DNA of 22,317 nucleotides from Bacteroidales bacterium (GTDB lineage Bacteria; Bacteroidota; Bacteroidia; Bacteroidales; F082): the NCBI GenBank assembly GCA_029933565.1, contig JAOZNY010000019.1, positions 1 through 22,317 of the forward strand, written 5' to 3'. Below, in pieces: positions 16,224-22,317 of the stretch. Made by a program: the position numbers and the translations under genes. Position 1 is the stretch's first letter, and every line of letters starts with the position of its first letter. Below the pieces are notes generated by a model. The model searched no databases and was not told the origin of the DNA. It was given only the letters and a program-made list of their open reading frames with translations.

Positions 16224-16312
16224 TGATTGAATGAGTAAATGAAAAACTTCAAAAAACTATTATCTGTTCACAATTCCCTAGTAACTATTCACCAATAATT
16301 ATTCAGCAATAA

Positions 16313-17278
16313 ATGCAAACATATTTACTTTTCTTTACAGGATTTATTGTACTAATTTTTGGTGCAAAATGGCTAGTTGACGGAGCTGCTTCTATTGGTA
16401 AAAAATCAGGTCTGTCACAATTGGTAATCGGATTAACAATAGTTGCCTTGGGTACTTCCCTACCCGAACTCATAATAAATGTATTTGCAAGTGTTGAAGG
16501 CAGCACCGATCTGGTAATTGGTAATGTTTTGGGCAGCAACATTATAAATACCTTATTTATTATTGGAATTACGGCAGTAATCTTCCCGATTAAAATGCCC
16601 GGCCTAAAATGCAGGGCCGATATTATCTTCAACATATTTGCTATTGTAATTCTTGCCTTATTGGCAAACGACCAGTGGTTTGGAAAACCAAGCAATTCAA
16701 TTAGTACTACTGATGGAATAATTTTATTGGCGCTTCTTGCAGGCTTCCTTTATTTTTCATTCTTTAAATCGAATAAAGCAGATTCCTCAGCCTCCGACCA
16801 TGCGATAAAGGAAATGCCTGTTGCTAATTCCATAGGAATGATTGCTGCAGGAATAATTGGGTTGTTCTTTGGAGGCAAATGGATTGTTGGAGGAGTTGAT
16901 CAAATAAGTATCGACTTTAATTTATCGCAGTCTGTAATTGGATTAACTTTAATTGCCATTGCTACTTCCCTTCCCGAGTTGGTAACTTCAATTCTGGCAG
17001 CCCTTAAAAAGAATACAGAATTGGCCATTGGCAATGCCGTTGGCTCAAATGTTTTCAATATTTTTTTGGTACTTGGAACTAGTGCTTTAATAAAACCAAT
17101 TGAATACGATATTAAATTAAACATTGAAATGGGCATACTGTTTATTTCTGCTCTGCTATTAGTAGTATTTATTCAATTGAATATTGGTGGCCTTAAGCGA
17201 TCTATTTCGCGCTTGGAAGGTGGGATACTTATGTTTTTTTATATTTGTTTTATAATTTGGTCACTATTTTGCAAATAA
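16313..17278 (+). CDS. Na+/Ca2+ exchanger-family antiporter (YrbG-like)
   Basis: A 321-residue membrane protein of the CaCA superfamily with about ten transmembrane helices in two inverted halves. Each half has the alpha-repeat that forms the ion site: GTSLPE at 47-52 followed by NVLGSNIINT, and ATSLPE near 216-221 followed by NAVGSNVFNI. The glutamates in the two SLPE motifs coordinate Ca2+ and Na+. It probably extrudes calcium, or another cation, across the inner membrane against sodium or protons. The next gene begins 2 bp after the stop, so the two are co-transcribed. Confidence 0.94.
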   Translation: MQTYLLFFTGFIVLIFGAKWLVDGAASIGKKSGLSQLVIGLTIVALGTSLPELIINVFASVEGSTDLVIGNVLGSNIINTLFIIGITAVIFPIKMPGLKCRADIIFNIFAIVILALLANDQWFGKPSNSISTTDGIILLALLAGFLYFSFFKSNKADSSASDHAIKEMPVANSIGMIAAGIIGLFFGGKWIVGGVDQISIDFNLSQSVIGLTLIAIATSLPELVTSILAALKKNTELAIGNAVGSNVFNIFLVLGTSALIKPIEYDIKLNIEMGILFISALLLVVFIQLNIGGLKRSISRLEGGILMFFYICFIIWSLFCK

Positions 17279-17280
17279 CA

Positions 17281-18255
17281 ATGAAGCATTTTTTCCTCTC
17301 TTTTATTATTAGAGTAATTGTTTCAATTATAATTGTTTCTCCAATTATTCTTAATGCCCAGCAAAATATTCCGGGCATGATTTTAAAAAGCAAACATTTA
17401 AATAACAATAGTGAGGGTTTAGTAGAGATACTGCCGCTATTCAATAAATCAGTTAAAAAGAAGGGACATTCAACTCCATTGGCATTTGGCATGGCTACAT
17501 CTGCATTAATGTACGAGCAAGCATACATTAGCAAAGACTTGAAAGTAAGGGGTACAGTTAATAATGGCGAAGAAGATATTAATGTTTTCGCTCGTGGTGG
17601 CTCAATGACTCAAAACACTGTAGCCAGTGAATTTAAGGCCTATCTCAAACCCAATTTATGGATTTTACCTTTTCTAAATATTTATGGAATATTTGGATAT
17701 ACTTCCGGGCAAATAAACCCCAATTTGGTGATAGATGGCATTATTGTGGAAAACCCATTTGGTCCCGGCGATCTTTTAACAATAGACACTACAATTGTTT
17801 TAGATGAAAAAATAAAATACAGTGGTAGTACTTTTGGTTTTGGGACAACCTTCTCCATTGGATATAAAAATCTGGTTTTTCTTCTCGATTACCAATACAC
17901 TGTAACAAATCCCTCAGATTTAGATGAAAATCTCAATAATCACTTTCTAAGTCCAAAAATTGGATGGATGATAAATACGAAGGCTGATAAACTTGACTTA
18001 ATGGTTTGGGTTGGTTCTCTGTTTTTAAGTAACAATCAATCGTTTAAAGGCGAAATTACGGTATCGGAAATAAGTCCCGAACTGGTTCCTCTTTTTGGTG
18101 AGACAGCCGAATACAGTGGCACAATCGAAGCTAAACAAAAATGGAATTTACTAATTGGTAGTACTATTATTATTAACAACCATCACAATGCCTTTGTAGA
18201 GTTTGGCTTTGCCAATAGGCTACAGGCCACTATTGGTTACGGATTCATGTTCTAG
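17281..18255 (+). CDS. putative outer-membrane beta-barrel protein
   Basis: A 324-residue protein not matched to a named family. The first about 28 residues form a signal peptide (MKHFFLSF, long hydrophobic core, LNA before QQ). The mature part has many short amphipathic strands with aromatic ends, such as LNIYGIFGYTSG, STFGFGTTFSIGY and NAFVEFGFANRLQATIGYGFMF, and ends in Phe, the usual C-terminal residue of outer-membrane barrels. A 10-14-stranded barrel is plausible. The ATG at 17281 is preferred over an in-frame ATG at 17245 inside the exchanger gene, because it gives a clean signal peptide. Tight coupling to the antiporter suggests a shared condition of expression, but I do not infer a function. 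Confidence 0.75.
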   Translation: MKHFFLSFIIRVIVSIIIVSPIILNAQQNIPGMILKSKHLNNNSEGLVEILPLFNKSVKKKGHSTPLAFGMATSALMYEQAYISKDLKVRGTVNNGEEDINVFARGGSMTQNTVASEFKAYLKPNLWILPFLNIYGIFGYTSGQINPNLVIDGIIVENPFGPGDLLTIDTTIVLDEKIKYSGSTFGFGTTFSIGYKNLVFLLDYQYTVTNPSDLDENLNNHFLSPKIGWMINTKADKLDLMVWVGSLFLSNNQSFKGEITVSEISPELVPLFGETAEYSGTIEAKQKWNLLIGSTIIINNHHNAFVEFGFANRLQATIGYGFMF

Positions 18256-18290
18256 ACTCAAATCAGTTTTTTTCTTCCTTCAAATTTTAC

Positions 18291-18308
18291 CTGTTATTTT
18301 ATTAACAA
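18291..18308. promoter_or_regulatory. upstream Rex-type operator
   Basis: CTGTTATTTTATTAACAA matches the Rex consensus TTGTTAAnnnnTTAACAA with two mismatches, symmetric TGTTA and TAACA half-sites intact. It ends 4 bp before the -33 TTTG of the rex promoter and is 54 bp centre to centre from a second, near-identical site. Confidence 0.72.
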
Positions 18309-18311
18309 AAA

Positions 18312-18343
18312 TTTGCAATCTCTAATAAAGTAGTTTACTTTTG
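18312..18343 (+). promoter_or_regulatory. rex promoter
   Basis: TTTG (18312-18315) and TACTTTTG (18336-18343) are perfect -33 and -7 elements with a 20-bp spacer. The predicted start is near 18350, inside the downstream Rex-type operator, with a leader of about 65 nt. This is one of the best promoters in the window. Confidence 0.8.
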
Positions 18344-18344
18344 C

Positions 18345-18362
18345 TTGTTATTAAATTAACAC
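18345..18362. promoter_or_regulatory. downstream Rex-type operator
   Basis: TTGTTATTAAATTAACAC matches the Rex consensus with two mismatches and shares 14 of 16 core bases with the site at 18291-18308. It begins 1 bp after the -7 box and covers the predicted transcription start, an ideal place for repression. Confidence 0.75.
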
Positions 18363-18415
18363 TCTTCGGTTTTTTAATGTAAATTCGAAGACAACTAAAG
18401 TTAAACACTCTTACG

Positions 18416-19111
18416 ATGCGAATAAAGAATTATTACAAAAACCTTCCCCACAAAACAATAGAGAGACTAAGCCAATACAGAAGGGCTCTTTTTATTTGTC
18501 TCGACAATGGGAAGACTCATATATTTTCACACGAAATAGCCCAAATCCAGCATATTACACCCGTACAGGTAAGGCGCGACCTTATGCTAATTGAATACTC
18601 AGGAACTTTGAGAAAAGGTTATAATATTCAGGATTTAATTGACGTAATAAGCGATATTATTGATGATAAAGATGGAATTAAAGCAGCAATAATTGGAATG
18701 GGAAATCTGGGAAGAGCCGTTTTAAAGTACGTTAGAGGTAAACGAAATAAACTTGAAATTGTAGCAGGTTTTGACTCTAATCCGGAAAAAATTGGAAAAA
18801 CTTTTGAAGGAATTAAATGCTATTCTGTTGAAGATTTGGAAGATGAAATAAAAAAACAAAACATAAAATTGGGAATCCTTTCCGTGCCTGGAGATAAGGC
18901 AAAAGACACAACTCAACACCTTGTAAATGCAGGTATTAAAGGTATACTAAACTACAGCCCCAAACCTGTAAATGTTCCAGATGGGGTTTACCTCGAAGAA
19001 TACGACATGATTACCACCCTCGAAAAAGTAGCCTTTTACATTAAGATGAACGAGGAAATGGAAAAGGAAGCTTCTAAAAAAGATAATCCTGAAAAGGGAA
19101 AAGGAAGGTAG
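18416..19111 (+). CDS. rex: redox-sensing transcriptional repressor Rex
   Basis: A 231-residue Rex. The N-terminal winged helix (about 1-80) has LPHKTIERLSQYRRAL and the recognition region ITPVQVRRDLMLIEYSGTL. The Rossmann domain (about 85-205) has IGMGNLGRAVLKY (Gly94, Gly96, Gly99) and GFDSNPEKIG with Asp120. The C-terminal helix (EEYDMITTLEKVAFYIKM) is the swapped helix of the dimer. Rex leaves DNA when the NADH/NAD+ ratio rises and thereby controls fermentative and respiratory genes. Two Rex-type operators flank its own promoter, so it should repress itself. The ATG at 18416 matches the conserved N-terminus. An Arg/Lys-rich tail of about 20 residues follows the last conserved helix. Confidence 0.96.
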   Translation: MRIKNYYKNLPHKTIERLSQYRRALFICLDNGKTHIFSHEIAQIQHITPVQVRRDLMLIEYSGTLRKGYNIQDLIDVISDIIDDKDGIKAAIIGMGNLGRAVLKYVRGKRNKLEIVAGFDSNPEKIGKTFEGIKCYSVEDLEDEIKKQNIKLGILSVPGDKAKDTTQHLVNAGIKGILNYSPKPVNVPDGVYLEEYDMITTLEKVAFYIKMNEEMEKEASKKDNPEKGKGR

Positions 19112-19138
19112 GGTAATTTATTATTGCTTTATCAAACT

Positions 19139-19154
19139 CTCGTCCGCGTTTGTA
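19139..19154. repeat. CTCrTCCGCGTTTGTA repeat, copy 1
   Basis: CTCGTCCGCGTTTGTA lies 28 bp after the rex stop. It is GC-richer than its surroundings and recurs with one mismatch at 20979-20994, and in a weaker form at 21023-21037. The copies bracket the small ORF and the DUF1186/SEC-C gene. Confidence 0.6.
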
Positions 19155-19287
19155 CCTTAAATCCCTATGTTTATTCTACGTTAAATATCAGCATCAGTTA
19201 AGTGGCTGTCCATAATTATATGTAGTTTTACCAGATACTAATATAAGGTAAACTATATATTGCTGACTTTTTGTGGAAGGAAGTGTA
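19155..19287. other. intergenic region before the SEC-C gene pair
   Basis: AT-rich and non-coding as far as I can see. It contains an imperfect inverted repeat, TAGTTTTACC (19223-19232) and GGTAAACTA (19247-19255), separated by 14 bp, of unknown role. No consensus -7 box was found, so the promoter of the downstream genes is not identified. Confidence 0.4.
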
Positions 19288-19359
19288 ATGCCTGAAAAAG
19301 AAGCAATTGAAAAGTTAGGGTCACTGTATAAAGCAAAAGCAATTAACCGAAAGAAATAA
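19288..19359 (+). CDS. small ORF, 23 residues, function unknown
   Basis: The ORF from ATG at 19288 to TAA encodes MPEKEAIEKLGSLYKAKAIN plus RKK. It is preceded by GGAAGGAAG, an unusually Shine-Dalgarno-like stretch for this phylum, and ends 2 bp before the ATG of the DUF1186/SEC-C gene. The lysine-rich helical composition looks protein-like. It may be a leader peptide for coupled translation, or the C-terminal remnant of a gene lost in a rearrangement. An in-frame GTG at 19273 would add five residues. Confidence 0.4.
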   Translation: MPEKEAIEKLGSLYKAKAINRKK

Positions 19360-19361
19360 CA

Positions 19362-20939
19362 ATGAACAAAAAAGAGTTACTATTATCAGGATACGAAATA
19401 ACCAGCGACGAAAATTTTTCGAGGAACTTAAACCCTATACCCCACAGTTTAGATATTCAACTTGAGGCTTTATACGAACTTGCATTAAAAGGGAAAAAAT
19501 CAGCTGTCAAAAAATTTATCCGCTTGACACAAGAATACCCAAGAGTACCAATGCTGAAAAACTATTTGTCGGTACTGTATTCAAATATGGGGGAAATAGA
19601 GAAATCCCACGAAGTAAACCATTGGATAGTGTCCGAACACCCCGATTATTTGTTTGGCAAACTGAATTTGGCAGCAGAGTATTTCACTAAGGAAGAATAC
19701 GATAAAATCCCCGAGGTGCTTGGCGAATATATGGAGCTGAAAAAACTGTATCCCGAGCGTAATATATTTCATATTGTTGAAGTAAGTGGTTTTTTCAAAA
19801 TTTCCATTCTGTATTTTAGCGCAATAGGAAACCTGGAACAGGCCGAAATACGACTTGACATTTTAAGGGAAATAGTTCCTGAAAGTGCTGATTTGGAAAT
19901 AGCAGAGAAACATTTTCATTTGGCGCAAATGGGTTCTGCAATAAACAGTTTAGCAAATTTTAATAAAGATTCAATTGATGTTGAGGTAAAAAAAACAGTA
20001 TTGACCAATATAGAAACACCACCTGAATTTACACACAAGGAAATAGGTTTATTATACAAAAATGATTTCTCTATTGACAGAAAACTTTTTACCGAAATTT
20101 TAGACCTTCCAAGGCAAAGTTTAATCGAAGACTTAAACAAGGTACTGAAAGACAGTATAATCCGATTTAATTATTTTAAGACAAAAGCCGACAACGGGAA
20201 TTTTGATGATAATACTTATAGTTTTGTTATTCATGCCTTGTTTATTCTTGCCGAAATTGAAGCCACAGAGAGCATTGAGGATATCCTTGAAGTTTTAAGA
20301 CAAGATGGCGATTACATTGAACTTTATATTGGTGATATCTTGACCGAATATATGTGGCTGATTCTCTACAAAACAAGCGCATCTAATATGGATACCTGTA
20401 AACAATTTATGTTTGAACCAGGCATTTATACCTTTAGCAAATCATCTGTATCTGATTTAGCAAACCAAATTGTACAGCATCAATCCAAAAGAAGGGATGA
20501 AATCGTGAATTGGTACCGCGATGTTTTTCGGTCTTTTCTTAACAGTACGCTTGAGGATAATGTAATCGACAGCAATTTATTGGGAATGATGCTAAATGAT
20601 GTATTGGATTTTAATGGTACAGAACTGATACTTGAAATTGAGGAATTATATAAAAAGGGGATTGTTGATCTGGATGCTTGCGGCGACATAAAGGAAGTTA
20701 AGAAACATTTTGCTGATTACCAGGACACCTACCATAAAAGAGAAATAATTTCAATTTTCGACGTATATGAAGAAATCAGTTCTTGGGCAGTCAATGATTA
20801 TTACGATAGTGAAGAAGATATTTCAACTAATAACTCCGATGATGGGCAGCCAATTAAAACCGAAAAAAAAGTAGGCAGAAATGATCCCTGCCCTTGCGGA
20901 AGTGGAAAGAAATACAAAAAATGCTGCTTGAATAAATAA
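19362..20939 (+). CDS. TPR-like / DUF1186 / SEC-C zinc-motif protein
   Basis: A 525-residue cytoplasmic protein. The N-terminal part (about 30-190) is helical with TPR-like pairs such as ALYELALKGKKSAVKKFI and YLSVLYSNMGEIEKSHEVN. The middle (about 260-450) resembles DUF1186, with YSFVIHALFILAEIEATES, IGDILTEYMWLILYK and LILEIEELYKKGIVDLDACG. The last residues hold a SEC-C zinc motif, GRNDPCPCGSGKKYKKCC, with the CxCx8CC ligands, as at the end of SecA. Function is unknown. DUF1186/SEC-C proteins are scattered in genomes, and here the gene sits in a repeat-bounded accessory segment between rex and a polymerase gene. ATG at 19362, directly after the small ORF. Confidence 0.82.
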   Translation: MNKKELLLSGYEITSDENFSRNLNPIPHSLDIQLEALYELALKGKKSAVKKFIRLTQEYPRVPMLKNYLSVLYSNMGEIEKSHEVNHWIVSEHPDYLFGKLNLAAEYFTKEEYDKIPEVLGEYMELKKLYPERNIFHIVEVSGFFKISILYFSAIGNLEQAEIRLDILREIVPESADLEIAEKHFHLAQMGSAINSLANFNKDSIDVEVKKTVLTNIETPPEFTHKEIGLLYKNDFSIDRKLFTEILDLPRQSLIEDLNKVLKDSIIRFNYFKTKADNGNFDDNTYSFVIHALFILAEIEATESIEDILEVLRQDGDYIELYIGDILTEYMWLILYKTSASNMDTCKQFMFEPGIYTFSKSSVSDLANQIVQHQSKRRDEIVNWYRDVFRSFLNSTLEDNVIDSNLLGMMLNDVLDFNGTELILEIEELYKKGIVDLDACGDIKEVKKHFADYQDTYHKREIISIFDVYEEISSWAVNDYYDSEEDISTNNSDDGQPIKTEKKVGRNDPCPCGSGKKYKKCCLNK

Positions 20940-20978
20940 ATTTAAATTCATGTCTATAAATGAACTAAAAGAAATCAT

Positions 20979-20994
20979 CTCATCCGCGTTTGTA
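20979..20994. repeat. CTCrTCCGCGTTTGTA repeat, copy 2
   Basis: CTCATCCGCGTTTGTA matches copy 1 at 15 of 16 positions and lies 40 bp after the SEC-C gene stop. It interrupts a short ATG frame that opens at 20950 (MSINELKEII), which may be the first codons of a displaced gene. Confidence 0.6.
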
Positions 20995-21019
20995 ATGTGG
21001 ATACTATTCTTTCCGTTCC

Positions 21020-21047
21020 GTATCGTCCACGTTTGCAGCGCCGATAC
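21020..21047. repeat. hairpin with degenerate repeat copy 3
   Basis: GTATCG (21020-21025) and CGATAC (21042-21047) form a perfect 6-bp inverted repeat around a loop that contains TCCACGTTTGCA. Positions 21023-21037 match copy 1 of the repeat at 13 of 15 positions. The hairpin lies 2 bp beyond the stop codon of the polymerase gene on the minus strand but lacks a U-run, so it is not a standard terminator. Confidence 0.5.
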
Positions 21048-21049
21048 TA

Positions 21050-22317
21050 CTACTCCCTCGGATCCACCTTCAAAGGCAATTTTGCCAGTTTCTCAACTTC
21101 AATACTTGCGTAGCCAAACTCCTCAACTACTTTACCCAGTATTAAATACAAACCGTGGCCACGGAAAGGGTAACGCCTGAGGCTGTCAGGAAAATGAGTG
21201 GTATCGAACAACTCACCTTTGTAATCAACAAAAGTCCCAAAGTGCATCAATTCCATTTTTACAGTTTTTACATATTTTATTGTAACCAGCAACCCCAGCA
21301 TCCTAACTCTTTTTCCTATTATTTTGTCCAGATCATCGGCAAAAGCCTCTCCCCTAAAATTCGTTACCAGCAAATCGAACCACTTAATACTTATGGGAAA
21401 ACCCAGCAATTCAATTTCATCGTAGGCATCTTCAAGTTTGTTGTGCTCAAGTGCTGGCAGTTTGTATTTTTGGCTACGACTTTCAAAAAGCAGCGTTTCG
21501 CCTTTTTTGTATTTATTGGTTTTCTGCAGCAAATGGGCATCCCACATCAATTGCGATTTTGGTTTTCCCATAAAACGGAAAGCACTCAAACGTAAAAGTA
21601 AAATCAAAGATTCCATGCCCGGATTTAACCTTCTAATAAAATCCTCAATTCCCTTATAAAATCCATTGACTTCGCGCTCAGCAATAATTTCCTTGGCAAA
21701 TTTGCTATTCAAACCTGCAATGTGAATTAAGCCCACATAAATAGTATTTCCTTTTAAAGATGTTTTATTATTACTGTTATTTACGCAGGGTAGTTTTATT
21801 TTGCCACCTTGCCGCGATGCCTCATTAAAATAAACCCAAGTATGATAAAAACCACCAAAATTATTTATCACAGCCACCTGAAACTCAAGTGGGTAATAGG
21901 ATTTTAAGTACAAACTCTGAAAACTCTCTACGGCATAGGAGGCCGAATGTGCCTTGGAAAACGAATAGCCGGCAAAACTTTCAATTTGTCGCCATACCTC
22001 TTTGGTAAGACTTTCAGAATGGCCCATTGCTTTGCAGTTGGAAAAGAATTTATCGACTATCCTTTGAAACTCCTCTTTACCCCTATACTTTCCACTCATT
22101 GCTCTGCGCAGCACATCGGCATCGGCAAGGTCGAGACCGGCAAAATGATGGCAAACCTTCAACACATCTTCCTGATAAACCATCACCCCGAAAGTCTCCT
22201 TCAACTGATCTTCCATAACAGGGTGCAGGTATTTTATTTTATCAGGCTTGTGAAACCTCTGGATGTATTCGCGCATCATGCCCGAGCGCGCCACCCCCGG
22301 ACGGATAATTGAACTGG
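21050..22317 (-). CDS. DNA polymerase III alpha-type subunit, probably DnaE2/ImuC-like (5' part off the window)
   Basis: The C-terminal 422 residues of a C-family DNA polymerase; the frame stays open to the window edge. The GTG at 22294 is an internal Val in IIRPGVARSGMMREYI, the family's RPG motif, so it is not the start. Visible parts are the end of the polymerase core (FGVMVYQEDVLKV, LRRAMSGKYRG, FAGYSFSKAHSASYA, the last being the fingers motif), a helix-hairpin-helix region (YKGIEDFIRRL), and an OB-fold C-terminus (KRVRMLGLLVTIKYV to GKVVEEFGY). The RPGVARSGM variant, the FYHTWVYFNEASRQGG segment and KPKSQLMWDAHLL resemble the error-prone DnaE2/ImuC branch more than replicative DnaE, which would fit mutagenic repair with ImuB partners off the edge. 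The family is certain, the branch probable. Confidence 0.88.
   Translation of the reverse strand, partial: SSIIRPGVARSGMMREYIQRFHKPDKIKYLHPVMEDQLKETFGVMVYQEDVLKVCHHFAGLDLADADVLRRAMSGKYRGKEEFQRIVDKFFSNCKAMGHSESLTKEVWRQIESFAGYSFSKAHSASYAVESFQSLYLKSYYPLEFQVAVINNFGGFYHTWVYFNEASRQGGKIKLPCVNNSNNKTSLKGNTIYVGLIHIAGLNSKFAKEIIAEREVNGFYKGIEDFIRRLNPGMESLILLLRLSAFRFMGKPKSQLMWDAHLLQKTNKYKKGETLLFESRSQKYKLPALEHNKLEDAYDEIELLGFPISIKWFDLLVTNFRGEAFADDLDKIIGKRVRMLGLLVTIKYVKTVKMELMHFGTFVDYKGELFDTTHFPDSLRRYPFRGHGLYLILGKVVEEFGYASIEVEKLAKLPLKVDPRE

Noticed and set aside
21155..22312. Several plus-strand open frames at the right end
   Set aside because: All are antisense shadows of the polymerase gene and lack motifs.
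1..22317. CRISPR arrays, insertion sequences, rRNA genes or prophage genes
   Set aside because: No regularly spaced repeats, transposase, integrase, phage structural or rRNA sequences were seen.

Overview
The window looks like chromosomal DNA of a Bacteroidota species, probably a Bacteroidales or Marinilabiliales-type marine or anaerobic lineage. The evidence is: AT-rich DNA; promoters of the Bacteroidota type (TAnnTTTG at -7, TTTG near -33); almost no Shine-Dalgarno sequences; a lipoprotein Omp85 of the TamL kind; and the gene neighbourhood dnaA, low-molecular-weight phosphatase, RsmI-like methylase. Most of it is ordinary housekeeping sequence. I did not find an obviously new multi-gene system.

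Layout. 1-317 is gene-poor, with a perfect 12-bp tandem repeat and a terminator, and lies next to the 3' end of a minus-strand tRNA-Val(TAC) (318-392). 648-5567 (+) encodes a KAS III-family ketoacyl synthase, a TamL-like outer-membrane assembly lipoprotein and a RecD-like helicase. 5636-6175 (+) is an exported protein of unknown function. A palindromic bidirectional terminator separates it from a minus-strand mazEF toxin-antitoxin pair (6218-6777), which has a consensus promoter and an inverted-repeat operator candidate. 6976-10625 (-) is the dnaA operon: dnaA, phosphotyrosine phosphatase, a serine racemase/threonine dehydratase-type PLP enzyme, and an RsmI-like methyltransferase. 10842-12297 (-) is a DMT-type permease overlapping a YigZ/IMPACT protein. 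Two divergent promoter regions follow, serving a DUF3298 exported protein (+), an LTA-synthase-like membrane phosphotransferase (-) and a YggS PLP-binding protein (+). Next come a Na+/Ca2+ exchanger-family antiporter and an outer-membrane beta-barrel candidate (16313-18255, +), then the redox repressor gene rex (18416-19111, +).

The promoter of rex is bracketed by two near-identical Rex-type operators, a clear autoregulation signature and the cleanest regulatory find here. 19112-21050 looks accessory: a 23-codon ORF and a DUF1186/SEC-C protein lie between copies of a CGTCCGCGTTTG-type repeat. The window ends inside a minus-strand DNA polymerase III alpha-type gene, probably the DnaE2/ImuC branch, whose 5' part is off the edge.

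Functionally the window mixes replication and repair (DnaA, RecD-like helicase, DnaE-type polymerase), envelope biogenesis (TamL, LtaS-like enzyme, outer-membrane proteins), redox control (Rex) and stress or dormancy (MazEF). All assignments come from reading motifs. No database search was run.
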